Of a stretch of DNA of 64,000 bases, positions 6,779-15,134 are shown in pieces. The stretch comes from a virus. The position numbers and the translations under genes were made by a program. Below the pieces are notes generated by a model that worked only from the letters and a program-made list of their open reading frames with translations, was not told the origin of the DNA and searched no databases. The stretch is from positions 45,753 to 109,752 of IMG/VR virus record IMGVR_UViG_3300045303_000152; one strand, given 5' to 3'. The stretch's first letter is position 1. Each line of letters opens with the position of its first letter.

Positions 6779-7740
6779 AAGCGCGCACATTCGACAAGGC
6801 CGATGTGTACGAGCGCATAACTGCTCAGATTATTAAGGACGTTGAGGCTGGGACGATACCCTGGCTGATACCCTGGTCACATTCTAAAGCCACTCAGGCT
6901 CGAGATTTGACCTTGCAAGACGTGTGGCCGGCTAACGCAATCACCGGCCACCTGTACAACGGCGCAAACGTGTTTCAATGCTGGATGCATCAGTCAAGGC
7001 TGAAGGCAGAAGGGCCACCGCTGTTCTTAACCTTCAAGCAAGCGAAGGCAGCCGGCGGCTACGTGCGCAAAGGAGAGCAGAGCATCATCGTCATCGGCTT
7101 CAACAGTGGCTTGAAGAAAGTCGAGCAGGACGATGGTACGACCAAAACCAAAAAGACTTTCTATGCGTTCGGCCACTTCGTATTTCACATCAGCCAATGT
7201 GAGAATGTGAAGCTGCCAAAGCGCAAGCCCATAGAGCGACCCGTGGGCCTCGACGATGACAAGGCATGGCAGGCGTTCATCAAAGCTACCGGAGCAGACA
7301 TTCGCCACGGTGGCACGAGTGCTCACTACAAGCCCATCGCAGACTACATACAAATGCCGACGGCCAAGGCGTTCAAGACTAAGGATGATTACAAGGCTGT
7401 CGAGTTGCACGAGTTGACACACTGGACAAGCCACAAGACTAGGTGCGACAGGCCAATCATGCACATGTTCCAAAGCGAGGGCTACGCAAAGGAGGAGCTG
7501 ATTGCCGAGCTGGGCAGTGCATTTCTATGTGCCAAGCTGGGCGTCGTGCAAAAGACTGTGCGTCACGCCGACTATGTTGGCGATTGGCTGAAAGTGCTCA
7601 AGAACGACAAGCGCGCCATCGTGCGCGCTGCGTCGCAGGCAATGAAGGCCACAACCTTCATTGAGACGCTGGTAGGTGATGCGTTGAAACCAAAAGTGAA
7701 GCGCAAGCGTTTGAAACCATCGAAAGGAAAAAGGCGATGA
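6775..7740 (+). CDS. ardC: ArdC-like antirestriction protein
   Basis: 321 residues. The N-terminal ~130 residues match the ssDNA-binding ArdC domain (VYERITAQIIKDVEAGTIPW, then NAITGHLYNGAN). The C-terminal half is a zincin-like metallopeptidase domain with HELTHW at ~212-217 and a downstream Glu in EELIAELG. ArdC proteins protect incoming DNA from host restriction. The gene starts inside the 3' end of the small membrane protein gene (ATGA-type coupling) and its own stop overlaps the next gene. Early expression fits DNA protection at entry. The basic C-terminal tail (KVKRKRLKPSKGKRR) is an extra. Confidence 0.88.
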   Translation: MKARTFDKADVYERITAQIIKDVEAGTIPWLIPWSHSKATQARDLTLQDVWPANAITGHLYNGANVFQCWMHQSRLKAEGPPLFLTFKQAKAAGGYVRKGEQSIIVIGFNSGLKKVEQDDGTTKTKKTFYAFGHFVFHISQCENVKLPKRKPIERPVGLDDDKAWQAFIKATGADIRHGGTSAHYKPIADYIQMPTAKAFKTKDDYKAVELHELTHWTSHKTRCDRPIMHMFQSEGYAKEELIAELGSAFLCAKLGVVQKTVRHADYVGDWLKVLKNDKRAIVRAASQAMKATTFIETLVGDALKPKVKRKRLKPSKGKRR

Positions 7741-7973
7741 CCCCAAGACACGGCGTAGCAGCAGCGACCTTCTTCACAGGCACGAGAAAGAATGGTGACA
7801 AGGTATGGATCAACGTGGCTGAAATAACCACGATGATCGACCACACCGACAAGAAGAAACCTGACAACAGGTACACCATCATCGCAACGGTGCATGGCGT
7901 GAGCCAGCAAGCTATGTTTCTGAACGAAACGCCAGAAACCCTGATCGCCACGGCGGTAACGATAGTCGGGTAA
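7737..7973 (+). CDS. Small FlbD-like protein
   Basis: 78 residues. The pattern VWINVAEITTMIDHT ... YTIIATVHG ... FLNETPETL resembles the short FlbD-type fold seen in small phage and bacterial proteins. It overlaps the ArdC stop by 4 bp, so it is co-translated with it. Role unknown. Confidence 0.5.
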   Translation: MTPRHGVAAATFFTGTRKNGDKVWINVAEITTMIDHTDKKKPDNRYTIIATVHGVSQQAMFLNETPETLIATAVTIVG

Positions 7974-7977
7974 GCCC

Positions 7978-8232
7978 ATGTCAACTCGAGAAACGCTGCT
8001 GGTGCTGGCATTGGGTTGGCTCTATTTCTGGGGCCTGTTCATAACATTCTGCTTTCAAATGCTGACGGTAGCCTATTTCAAACAGACTAAGGAGATGAAC
8101 GGCCTGCATTTGGCCTACATCATCTTCTTATGCATATGCTGGCCTGTTAGCTTACCCAAGGCTGGCGTGCCAGCTATCGGCGACATGCTGTCAACGTTGG
8201 CAGCTCACATCAAGCAAAGGAGAAAGAAGTGA
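7978..8232 (+). CDS. Two-span membrane protein, paralog of 6572
   Basis: 84 residues with hydrophobic segments ~7-30 and 41-60 and a Lys/Arg-rich C-terminus. Paralogous to the 6572 protein (ALGW-YFWG and WPV-LP motifs). Having both copies around ardC suggests duplication of a membrane partner in the same operon. Confidence 0.65.
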   Translation: MSTRETLLVLALGWLYFWGLFITFCFQMLTVAYFKQTKEMNGLHLAYIIFLCICWPVSLPKAGVPAIGDMLSTLAAHIKQRRKK

Positions 8233-8408
8233 GAGTGTTCAGGCGCCTGTCAGATGATGGGCATGCTTCTGTATTCAAGTCAAGGGTAAGCGCCGGCATG
8301 ATCGTACTGGAAATTGCCTATGCGCATGGCTTGGCCAGAATGATCACAACCTTATCCAAGGAGGAGGCCAAGCGTTACGCAACGTGGTTACTAAGCAAAA
8401 CGGAGTGA
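8229..8408 (+). CDS. Small ORFan with GTG start, 59 aa
   Basis: Begins VRVFRRLSDDGHASVFKSRV and ends WLLSKTE. The GTG at 8229 overlaps the upstream stop (GTGA) and has AAGGAG at the right distance. Not recognised. Confidence 0.6.
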   Translation: MRVFRRLSDDGHASVFKSRVSAGMIVLEIAYAHGLARMITTLSKEEAKRYATWLLSKTE

Positions 8409-8412
8409 GCTA

Positions 8413-8592
8413 ATGACTGGGGGTCACATGACGTTCATTGAGGAATACCTAGGCTGGGAGATATACCTCGATATGCCAGCGAAGATGTACTACGCAATAG
8501 ATCCTAGTAGCGGCACTCGCTACGGGCCTAGCCGCAGTCGAGCCGACTTGAAACTCTATATCAACAGAGTAAAAAGTAGCTTTAGCCTGTAA
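8413..8592 (+). CDS. Small ORFan, 59 aa
   Basis: Contains EEYLGWEIYLDMPAKMYYAI and a basic C-terminal helix. The ATG at 8413 has GGAG 7 nt upstream. An in-frame ATG at 8428 instead follows GGGGGTCAC, the same leader type as in the 1-2700 array, so either start is possible. Not recognised. Confidence 0.55.
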   Translation: MTGGHMTFIEEYLGWEIYLDMPAKMYYAIDPSSGTRYGPSRSRADLKLYINRVKSSFSL

Positions 8593-8623
8593 CAATTAAC
8601 ATTCAAAGAAAGGAGAACTGACC

Positions 8624-8716
8624 ATGCCGCAACTTGCGAGAGTTACCGTGCTGATGGGCCTAGTCACGGCATTTGCCATCGTGCTGGCTATCAGCTTGAT
8701 CGTGATATTCGGGTAG
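8624..8716 (+). CDS. 30-aa single-span membrane peptide
   Basis: MPQLARVTVLMGLVTAFAIV and further hydrophobic residues: one transmembrane helix and almost nothing else. A strong AAAGGAGAACTGACC leader supports translation. Function unknown. Confidence 0.5.
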   Translation: MPQLARVTVLMGLVTAFAIVLAISLIVIFG

Positions 8717-8723
8717 TCTGCAA

Positions 8724-8741
8724 AAGTTCAAAATTGAACTT
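8724..8741. promoter_or_regulatory. Palindrome AAGTTCAA-AA-TTGAACTT
   Basis: An 18-bp dyad between two small genes, ending just upstream of the next ribosome binding site. It is one of six copies of GTTCAA-NN-TTGAAC in the window (8726, 14962, 21134, 31017, 38237, 38562 as core starts). The form suggests an operator for a dimeric regulator; no terminator T-run follows. Confidence 0.55.
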
Positions 8742-8759
8742 CACCAAGGAGAGGGAAAT

Positions 8760-9026
8760 ATGAGCGAGCATCGAGACGTGCGTAGTGACGCTTATTGGCA
8801 GGAGTGGGCCGATAACTACAAGCCGACGCCAAGTGGTCCACAGCCAACCGCCACGGGTTATCTGCTGCTGGCGGCGTATGGTAAGGCTAAGCGGGCACTC
8901 ATTCGGCTGGTGTGCTTTGTGTACCAGCACGACATCGAGACTGAAGAGTGGGATGAAGTCAACTACAAGATCGAAAACATACCCTGGCACTGCCGGCGTT
9001 GCGGTGCTGGCGGCATAACCCGCTAA
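8760..9026 (+). CDS. Small CxxC protein, 88 aa
   Basis: Helical N-terminus, a hydrophobic middle helix and a C-terminal CRRC motif that might bind a metal if a second pair is supplied in trans. GAGAGGG ribosome binding site. Lies directly downstream of a GTTCAA palindrome. Not recognised. Confidence 0.55.
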   Translation: MSEHRDVRSDAYWQEWADNYKPTPSGPQPTATGYLLLAAYGKAKRALIRLVCFVYQHDIETEEWDEVNYKIENIPWHCRRCGAGGITR

Positions 9027-9085
9027 GGCTAAGCTTCAACACAATCAGGCAGTATGTAAACTCTAAGGAAGAGAGGGATCGAGCT

Positions 9086-9289
9086 ATGGCTAAAACAACC
9101 CAAGTCTGCATCAATGAGAACTGCGTGTTCGTGTTTCAGACCAATCACGGCTCGCTAGTAGTGAGGTTCGAGAAGGTAGGCACCCGTGATACTATTTACA
9201 GCGTCGTGACCTATCAGGACAAAAACAATACAATCATCGGGCCGAACATCGGCTACGCGTTCAAGCCGAGAAACAGCAACGAGGCGTGA
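9086..9289 (+). CDS. Small beta-rich ORFan, 67 aa
   Basis: Soluble beta-rich protein (CVFVFQTNHGSLVVRFEKVG). The ATG at 9086 follows AGAGAGGGATCGAGCT. An upstream in-frame start lacks a ribosome binding site. Not recognised. Confidence 0.55.
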   Translation: MAKTTQVCINENCVFVFQTNHGSLVVRFEKVGTRDTIYSVVTYQDKNNTIIGPNIGYAFKPRNSNEA

Positions 9290-9335
9290 GCATATGTGGA
9301 TACACAAAGTAGAACGAATATTAAAGGAGGGAACT

Positions 9336-9560
9336 ATGGATGTGCAAATCGAGGCGATGCGTTGTCAAGTATCGAACGTGTTCTACCCTCATTGGGCACT
9401 CAGAAGGGTAGCGCTTGATACTAGCAAGGACACCGGCAAGAGCATCATCGTGCATGAGCCGTTGGCTCGAATGACAGCAACGGCTGTAAGGAACAATAGC
9501 CTAGAAGCTTTTGTGAAGCTGGTACGACTGTCGCAAACACTAAAAGACATAAAGGAGTGA
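9336..9560 (+). CDS. Small ORFan, 74 aa
   Basis: The start is set by a strong AAAGGAGGGAACT leader. An in-frame ATG at 9294 lacks one. Soluble and mostly helical in its C-terminal half. Not recognised. Confidence 0.55.
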   Translation: MDVQIEAMRCQVSNVFYPHWALRRVALDTSKDTGKSIIVHEPLARMTATAVRNNSLEAFVKLVRLSQTLKDIKE

Positions 9561-9565
9561 GTAGC

Positions 9566-9925
9566 ATGGGGAAGAACAGACGTAAGCCAATCGAGCGCAA
9601 GCGGCTAGGCCCAGTCGGTGGGCGATACTCGACGCCGTTCTTGAACTATGGCGCGGGCGTTATGAAGGTAACGCCACGACCCATCGACATCAAGATACCT
9701 CGCCGCTTGCTGCTTGCCTTGCAAGTACGTGAGGATAGCAAAAAAGAATGGGGTAACCTGCGCGCGCATTCGATCAACCAGTACACACCCGAAAGCCAGA
9801 AAAACAAGCTAAGAAAGGAACTCGAGTACTTGCGTGAGGGTTGGATGGTGAATGCCTACTTCGGTAGCAATGCATCATTCAGAATTCACGAGGTTTACAC
9901 CCGGCCCGAGGCAGCCACCTACTAA
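9566..9925 (+). CDS. Basic ORFan, 119 aa
   Basis: Arg/Lys-rich N-terminus (GKNRRKPIERKRLGP), then a mixed domain with long helices. AAAGGAG precedes at the right spacing. Not recognised. Confidence 0.55.
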   Translation: MGKNRRKPIERKRLGPVGGRYSTPFLNYGAGVMKVTPRPIDIKIPRRLLLALQVREDSKKEWGNLRAHSINQYTPESQKNKLRKELEYLREGWMVNAYFGSNASFRIHEVYTRPEAATY

Positions 9926-9939
9926 GGAACATGAATATC

Positions 9940-10287
9940 ATGACAAAGAAAGCAAAGAAAAAGCTCAACGGCGTTCACGTGCAAGTCGCAGCGGAGCCAA
10001 TCGAAGCACCTCAATACCTGGGGCACAAGCCGCGCATGGGTAAAGGCAATAAGATCGCCTTGGCCCGAGCAATAGCAGCAGCACGCAACGCCGCTCGCAA
10101 GAGCAACTTGTTCGACGGCATCAGGGGGCACGGCATCGTGATACTCATAGATGCTGCATTGCAGGATGCATTCTTACCCAAGGGCAAGATCGAGGTGCGC
10201 CGCGAGGGGGATCGCTTACAACAAGCATTGAAGCTAGTGAGAGACAGCCAGCGCATGCAGCAGGCACCGCCAGGATTGCTAACCTAA
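9940..10287 (+). CDS. Basic ORFan, 115 aa
   Basis: Lys-rich N-terminus and an Ala/Arg-rich helix (residues ~40-55), not recognised. The start at 9940 is preferred because the ATG at 9931 is only two bases from the AAGGA. Its stop overlaps an upstream ATG of the next leader. Confidence 0.5.
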   Translation: MTKKAKKKLNGVHVQVAAEPIEAPQYLGHKPRMGKGNKIALARAIAAARNAARKSNLFDGIRGHGIVILIDAALQDAFLPKGKIEVRREGDRLQQALKLVRDSQRMQQAPPGLLT

Positions 10288-10298
10288 TGGAGCCAGAA

Positions 10299-10493
10299 AT
10301 GAAACACAAGCTAAAGCCCAAGGCTAAACCTAAGCTTGAGGAGTACATATACGCAATCGCAAATCCAGTCACCGGCATGGAGTTGGTGCGCTCGACCTGG
10401 GCGTACTCACTGCAGGAAGCTACTCGCCAAACTGAGAATATTGCTCGGTGCTTTGGCAAGTCAACAGAAGTTGTTCATGTTGAGAGGGCCTGA
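10299..10493 (+). CDS. Small Lys-rich ORFan, 64 aa
   Basis: Begins with a KxKxK-rich stretch (MKHKLKPKAKPKLEEY), followed by a small alpha/beta domain. The start at 10299 fits the recurrent AATGGAGC leader. Its stop overlaps the next start (TGATG). Not recognised. Confidence 0.5.
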   Translation: MKHKLKPKAKPKLEEYIYAIANPVTGMELVRSTWAYSLQEATRQTENIARCFGKSTEVVHVERA

Positions 10494-10720
10494 TGATTAG
10501 AATAACACTGCCCCCTTATCCAGAAGTGATCCACATCATGGGCACGCACGGCCTACAATCGCTGACCACTGATAGATTTGCATACCTAGAGAGGGAGTAC
10601 AAGCAACATCTAGCCTTGCTGGTCAGCATGCAATACCACGGCAAGTTCACCGCAGATCAAATAACGGGCATGGTCTTTATCATAGGACTAATGCTGCAAG
10701 CACCCGATGGAGGTAACTGA
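10493..10720 (+). CDS. Small ORFan, 75 aa
   Basis: Mostly helical soluble protein, not recognised. Coupled by TGATG overlaps to the genes on both sides. Confidence 0.55.
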   Translation: MIRITLPPYPEVIHIMGTHGLQSLTTDRFAYLEREYKQHLALLVSMQYHGKFTADQITGMVFIIGLMLQAPDGGN

Positions 10721-11079
10721 TGGCAACGTACAAACAATTCCCACACTGTCACGCATTCGCAGCCGGGCATGCTGCTGAGAACAGCATACCGCACGACGCC
10801 TTTCATCGCCTAAGGGACTGTGAGGTGTTGCAGACTGAAATCAACCTTTGGAATAGGACTGAAACCGTACTCGCTGCGCTGAAGCTAGATACTCCTGGTG
10901 GCAAAATTTCAGAGCGGCAAGCTGCACTGTTTCAGCTCGGCTATACCCAAGCAATGGGTACGGATGAAATTGCCGATGCCGCTGACGATACCGAGCGCGA
11001 CAAGCTTGAGAAGGAGTACGACCAAAAGCTGGGCCTCGACGACCCGACTATCAGAGAGTTTGTGATTTCGCTGTACTGA
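10720..11079 (+). CDS. Acidic ORFan, 119 aa
   Basis: A soluble acidic helical protein (ADAADDTERDKLEKEYDQ), not recognised. GGAGG ribosome binding site and TGATG coupling to the upstream gene. Confidence 0.55.
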   Translation: MATYKQFPHCHAFAAGHAAENSIPHDAFHRLRDCEVLQTEINLWNRTETVLAALKLDTPGGKISERQAALFQLGYTQAMGTDEIADAADDTERDKLEKEYDQKLGLDDPTIREFVISLY

Positions 11080-11108
11080 AAGCAAACTCAACCCTAAGGA
11101 GACTTACT

Positions 11109-11219
11109 ATGGAACCCAAGTTGGAATTCGCATTGACTTCGTGGTGCGTGATCTGCCGTAAGTTCGTGCTCGTGCCTTGCGAGCGTGGTGAGTTCGCCAG
11201 TAGTAAGAAACCAAGCTAA
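11109..11219 (+). CDS. 36-aa Cys-containing peptide
   Basis: Begins MEPKLEFALTSWCVICRKFV, with a CxxC and a third Cys nearby, so it could be a partial zinc knuckle. A strong TAAGGAGACTTACT leader supports translation. It sits right before the helicase gene. Confidence 0.45.
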   Translation: MEPKLEFALTSWCVICRKFVLVPCERGEFASSKKPS

Positions 11220-11245
11220 GCAAGCGCAAGCTAAGGAGATTTGTA

Positions 11246-13153
11246 ATGGCCGCTACTCGCAAGGTTAAAGAGCCAACAACTGCCAGACGTAAGGCAGCCG
11301 CCAAGAAAAATGAAAAGGTGGTGAAGGAGTATATAAGAAAAAAGCTGCCGAAGCCTTCGGCGAAGAAGTTCACGCCGAAGGCAATGATCGTCACGAGCAA
11401 AACGATCAAAAACACACCGGGCATGCCGCTCACGGCCAAGGCGTATTTGAAGAAGCCTACCAAGCCCACCGCAAAGGCAAAGAAGCCAGCCAAGGCTAAG
11501 GAGACTGTTAAGCGTTGGATACCAGCGCTCAGTGAACCCCAAGCCGAGCGAATGGCTAAGAAGCTAACCGAACAAATGGCTGCGGAGCTAACAGTTGAGT
11601 GGAAACCCAAGTACGAGCTTATTCTGCCCAAGGGCAACGTACCGGCCTCGCCGCAACAGTCTATATTATTTGATTGGATCATCGTGGGTTCCGGCAACGC
11701 GTTCGTGGAAGCTGTCGCCGGCAGCGGTAAGACGACATCGCTGACGCAAGGCTGCCGGTTCATGAGTGGCAGCGTGATGTTGACTTGCTTCAATAAGAAG
11801 ATAGCGGTCGACATCAGCACCAAGCTGGAACAGTTGAAGCTGGCCAACGTGAGTTCCAGCACGTTCCACTCGGTTGGTTGGAAAGCATGCATCAGAGCTT
11901 ACAAAGGCGTCAAGCTCGACGCCCGTGGTAAGCGCGATGCCATGTTCGAGTATTTGCGGGTAGAGGCTACCTTGATGGAGTTTCCCGTCAAGCTGCGCAG
12001 CATCGTCGGCAACCTCGTATCACTGGCAAAGCAGAAGGGCGTGTTCAAGTTTCACGAGCCTGATGATCGGGAGTTTTGGCATGACATCATCGAGCATCAC
12101 AACCTCGATGATGAGATCGAAGACCCCGCAATGGTCGAGCAGGCAATCGAGTTCGCCATCAGCGGCATCAAATGGTCGAAGGAGATTGCACCAAAGCTGA
12201 TGGACTTCGACGATCAGATTTGGATGCCCATCATCACCAACATGCAGGTGCCTAAGTTCGACTGGGTGCTGGTAGATGAAGCGCAGGATACGAATGCAGC
12301 ACGCCGGGCATTGGCACACAAGATGATGCACGAGCGCAGCCGCATTGTATTCGTCGGTGATCGCAACCAAGCCATCTACGGCTTTTGCGGTGCCGACAGC
12401 GATGCCATCGACATTTTGATGAAGGACTTCAACTGTATCGCCCTGCCGTTGAATGTCACCTATCGCTGCCCGCAAGCCGTGGTGCGTGAGGCTCAGAAAT
12501 ACGTGAGCCACATCGTAGCGTGGGATCAGGCAGCCATCGGCTCAGTGGCCAGCGTCAACGCCACCGAGTTTTGGGATAACGAAGTGGCGAAGCTTTATCC
12601 CGAATGCGCCATACTGTGCCGCAACACCAAGCCGCTCGTTGCATTGGCGTTTCAGTTGATCCGTCGCAACGTGGCTTGCCATGTCGAGGGTCGCGACATT
12701 GGCCAAGGTTTGCTCAAGCTGACCCAACGATGGAAAGTCACTGAGATAGGTGAGCTGCACGACAAGCTCGAAGAGTATCTCGAGCGTGAGCGGGCCAAGC
12801 TCGACCTTGCTCGTAAGGAGGCTCAGTCGGCCGCCCTGCAAGATAGGGTCGAAACCCTGTACATTTTGATGGAGGGCTGCACGACCGTATCGCAGCTTGC
12901 CGCCAAGATAGACAACCTGTTCAAGGATACCGAGGGTAGCCAAAAGCGAACCGTCACCCTGAGCACCGTACACAAAGCCAAGGGTCGAGAGTGGGACTAC
13001 GTGTACATTCTCGGCTTCGACAAGTACATGCCGAGCAAGTGGGCCAAGCAATCGTGGGAGAAGGAGCAAGAGACTAATATCATTTACGTCGCGATCACCC
13101 GAGCCATCAAACAACTCACGTTCACCGAGCACTTGGAGGATAAGAAAGCATGA
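11246..13153 (+). CDS. UvrD/PcrA-type superfamily 1 helicase with basic N-tail
   Basis: 635 residues. Walker A is AGSGKT at ~158-163, motif II DEAQD at ~342, motif III GDRNQAIYGF, motif IV TYRCP, motif V STVHKAKGREWDYV, and motif VI YVAITRAI near 612. These support an ATP-dependent 3'-5' DNA helicase/translocase of the UvrD-Rep class, for unwinding during replication, repair or removal of proteins. The first ~95 residues are an added Lys/Ala/Pro-rich tail (KPTAKAKKPAKAKETVK) similar in style to the histone-like proteins here, presumably for nonspecific DNA binding. It overlaps the next gene by 4 bp. Confidence 0.9.
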   Translation: MAATRKVKEPTTARRKAAAKKNEKVVKEYIRKKLPKPSAKKFTPKAMIVTSKTIKNTPGMPLTAKAYLKKPTKPTAKAKKPAKAKETVKRWIPALSEPQAERMAKKLTEQMAAELTVEWKPKYELILPKGNVPASPQQSILFDWIIVGSGNAFVEAVAGSGKTTSLTQGCRFMSGSVMLTCFNKKIAVDISTKLEQLKLANVSSSTFHSVGWKACIRAYKGVKLDARGKRDAMFEYLRVEATLMEFPVKLRSIVGNLVSLAKQKGVFKFHEPDDREFWHDIIEHHNLDDEIEDPAMVEQAIEFAISGIKWSKEIAPKLMDFDDQIWMPIITNMQVPKFDWVLVDEAQDTNAARRALAHKMMHERSRIVFVGDRNQAIYGFCGADSDAIDILMKDFNCIALPLNVTYRCPQAVVREAQKYVSHIVAWDQAAIGSVASVNATEFWDNEVAKLYPECAILCRNTKPLVALAFQLIRRNVACHVEGRDIGQGLLKLTQRWKVTEIGELHDKLEEYLERERAKLDLARKEAQSAALQDRVETLYILMEGCTTVSQLAAKIDNLFKDTEGSQKRTVTLSTVHKAKGREWDYVYILGFDKYMPSKWAKQSWEKEQETNIIYVAITRAIKQLTFTEHLEDKKA

Positions 13154-13341
13154 GACGGCTTTTGAAATGGTGGCGTAGGGAGAATTTGCGTGCAGCGGTC
13201 TACGGCGAGCAAATGCGATTTTTCTACCTCACACACCCCGACGACGTATCGGCTGAAGAGCTAGCAAAACATCGTGCGGATTGGGCTCGCCGTTTGCAAC
13301 TTGCTGATGCTGAGTACAGGCTGGAGGAGAAGAAGTCATGA
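13150..13341 (+). CDS. Small Arg-rich ORFan, 63 aa
   Basis: A helical, Arg/Trp-rich N-terminus (MRRLLKWWRRENLR) suggests membrane-surface or nucleic-acid contact. Coupled by ATGA overlap to the helicase. Not recognised. Confidence 0.55.
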   Translation: MRRLLKWWRRENLRAAVYGEQMRFFYLTHPDDVSAEELAKHRADWARRLQLADAEYRLEEKKS

Positions 13342-13565
13342 ACTACTACTGGGTTTGGTTTCGTACCTCTAAGTACGAGTCACTGGAAATAGCCAAGTTC
13401 GATAGTCAGGAGGGTGTGACGACCTTTCTAAACGCTTACGCCGGCAATAGTGAACTCGAGTTTACCGTCGTGTTTGGATCAGAGATCAAGTTCAGAGCTG
13501 TCACTGTCATCACCAAGTACGAGCGGGATGATACCGGCGAAAACCAAGGGGAGAAGAAAGCGTGA
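13338..13565 (+). CDS. Small alpha/beta ORFan, 75 aa
   Basis: Soluble alpha/beta pattern (YYWVWFRTSKYESLEIAKF), not recognised. ATGA overlap upstream, GTGA overlap downstream. Confidence 0.55.
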   Translation: MNYYWVWFRTSKYESLEIAKFDSQEGVTTFLNAYAGNSELEFTVVFGSEIKFRAVTVITKYERDDTGENQGEKKA

Positions 13566-13849
13566 CGGACCAGTACTGTAGCAAGTGTAGAAGTAGAATG
13601 GACATGATTATCACTGACTGCTCACAAATAGGTAGGTGGGTGGGCAGTGATGGGCTAACCGCAAATCGCCAGTTTAGAAAGGACACTGGTGAAGAGATTA
13701 TGGTGCGTATGTGGGTGTGCCCCAACTTCAATAAGAGAACCAACAACAATTGGTTTCAAGTAAACGTGCTAGGGCATGCCAAGTACGAGCAGCATGACAA
13801 GCAAGCAGAGTTTGTAAACCATGACAACCCGCACGCTGTAATCCTATAG
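13562..13849 (+). CDS. Zinc-ribbon-like ORFan, 95 aa, GTG start
   Basis: N-terminal CSKC and later single Cys residues (DC, WVCP) suggest a zinc ribbon formed by Cys residues at the start and middle. The GTG overlaps the upstream stop. Not recognised. Confidence 0.5.
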   Translation: MTDQYCSKCRSRMDMIITDCSQIGRWVGSDGLTANRQFRKDTGEEIMVRMWVCPNFNKRTNNNWFQVNVLGHAKYEQHDKQAEFVNHDNPHAVIL

Positions 13850-13879
13850 CGCGCAACCCCAACCAAGGAGAACTACCCA

Positions 13880-14152
13880 ATGTTACAAGATAAGCTCATA
13901 CCCCTACTGCTGGGCGCTGCTGTTTGCACCCTGGCCGGCGCGCTGGTATTTGGCGTTTCCACCATACCACGTGACCCGCCGCTGGCGCCGATCAAGCCAA
14001 TGAGCTTGAACACGGCAATCCAGCATTGCAACGATGCCGCCTACCAGAAGGCGCCCAACGTCAAGCAGTGGGACATCACCGAATGCCTGTACCATGCGCT
14101 GGATGGCAAGTACCCGATCAAGTCTTCCATTTCGAAGAAGCTGCCACAGTAG
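13880..14152 (+). CDS. Membrane-anchored small protein, 90 aa
   Basis: One N-terminal hydrophobic segment (residues ~7-26), then a polar domain with two Cys residues (QHC and TEC) that could form a disulfide in the periplasm. AAGGAG leader. Not recognised. Confidence 0.55.
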   Translation: MLQDKLIPLLLGAAVCTLAGALVFGVSTIPRDPPLAPIKPMSLNTAIQHCNDAAYQKAPNVKQWDITECLYHALDGKYPIKSSISKKLPQ

Positions 14153-14192
14153 GTATGTTATAGGCGAGGCTGCATCAACCCCGAGGGCTCAA

Positions 14193-14573
14193 ATGCGACG
14201 CAAACAACTAACCTCACAAAGGCGCAGAATCGCACCGCCGGCGCCTGATCGCCCGCCAGTAAAGGAGATGCTGGTCGGGCCAAAGAAAGCTTTCAAGCCA
14301 TCGCTGCTCGCGCAGTTTCAGCGGTTGCTTGAAAAGACCCCCGGCAACTACTGGATAATCGTGTACAGTGGCAAAGGGTATACTGACCTGGATTTGAATA
14401 CTACCAAAGAATCCACCGTCAGCACCATACGCCACTTCAAGCACTGTTACCCAGATGCCAAAGTGATCTACTTGAAAATACCCGACGAAGAGCCTAAAGC
14501 TAGCCCCAAACCAGCCAAGCGCAGCTTTGATAAAAAGAAGTACGCGAAAGCTGCCAGAGCCCGTCAATACTAA
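14193..14573 (+). CDS. Basic ORFan, 126 aa
   Basis: Not recognised. Basic termini surround a Rossmann-like alternation (WIIVYSGKGYTDLDL, then AKVIYLKI). The start at 14193 has GAGGG upstream. The longer frame to the left overlaps the previous gene and looks like shadow. Confidence 0.5.
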   Translation: MRRKQLTSQRRRIAPPAPDRPPVKEMLVGPKKAFKPSLLAQFQRLLEKTPGNYWIIVYSGKGYTDLDLNTTKESTVSTIRHFKHCYPDAKVIYLKIPDEEPKASPKPAKRSFDKKKYAKAARARQY

Positions 14574-14591
14574 ACCCAGTGGAGGCGTACC

Positions 14592-14954
14592 GTGCTTCGC
14601 TTAATAGTCAAAGTGTGCCCGAAAGAAAATGGCCGTTTCAACGGTGATGACGAAAGCATCAACCTGAAATGCTACAAAGTTTTCGAGGTGGAGCACGAGG
14701 ACTTGGAGGACTACATCACTGAGCAGCGTGATAATGGCCAGCCAATCAAGCTGGTGGCAATAGAAGTGTTCGAGCAAGCGCCACTGCCATTGGCAACGCC
14801 AGTGTTTCCAGAGTACAAGCCGAGCGATGCAAGCCCCGCCGCGCAAGGCTCATTGATGGCAGCACTCGCAGCGAAGCACAAGCCGGCTAATGACTTCTGG
14901 GGCAGCCTGTTCAAGCGTAAACGCTACGTGCCGCCGCTCAACTTGCCTAAGTAG
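14592..14954 (+). CDS. ORFan, 120 aa, GTG start
   Basis: GGAGG precedes the GTG. N-terminal beta-rich domain, then a Pro/Ala linker and a basic aromatic tail (FWGSLFKRKRYVPPLN). Not recognised. Confidence 0.5.
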   Translation: MLRLIVKVCPKENGRFNGDDESINLKCYKVFEVEHEDLEDYITEQRDNGQPIKLVAIEVFEQAPLPLATPVFPEYKPSDASPAAQGSLMAALAAKHKPANDFWGSLFKRKRYVPPLNLPK

Positions 14955-14961
14955 AATTGGC

Positions 14962-14975
14962 GTTCAATTTTGAAC
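14962..14975. promoter_or_regulatory. Palindrome GTTCAATTTTGAAC
   Basis: A copy of the dispersed GTTCAA-NN-TTGAAC dyad, 7 bp after a stop codon and 20 bp before a terminator-like hairpin. Confidence 0.5.
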
Positions 14976-14994
14976 TTGTGGGGTAGAAACAGCT

Positions 14995-15031
14995 AGGGCG
15001 GTCGAGGGTGATGGGATTCCCTGACCGCCCT
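14995..15031 (+). terminator. Terminator-like hairpin
   Basis: The arms AGGGCGGTC (14995-15003) and GACCGCCCT (15023-15031) pair perfectly, and the stem is extended by AGGG/CCCT inside. No U-run follows, so termination may be factor-dependent. It closes the 13-15 kb gene run. Confidence 0.55.
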
Positions 15032-15134
15032 AACTCGTTGCACCCGCGCCGTCAACCCCTTGCGCGTCACAGGAGCATCATAACACTAGCGTAAACATAC
15101 CTAATCGTCAACCTAAACTGAGGGAGAACTAGCT

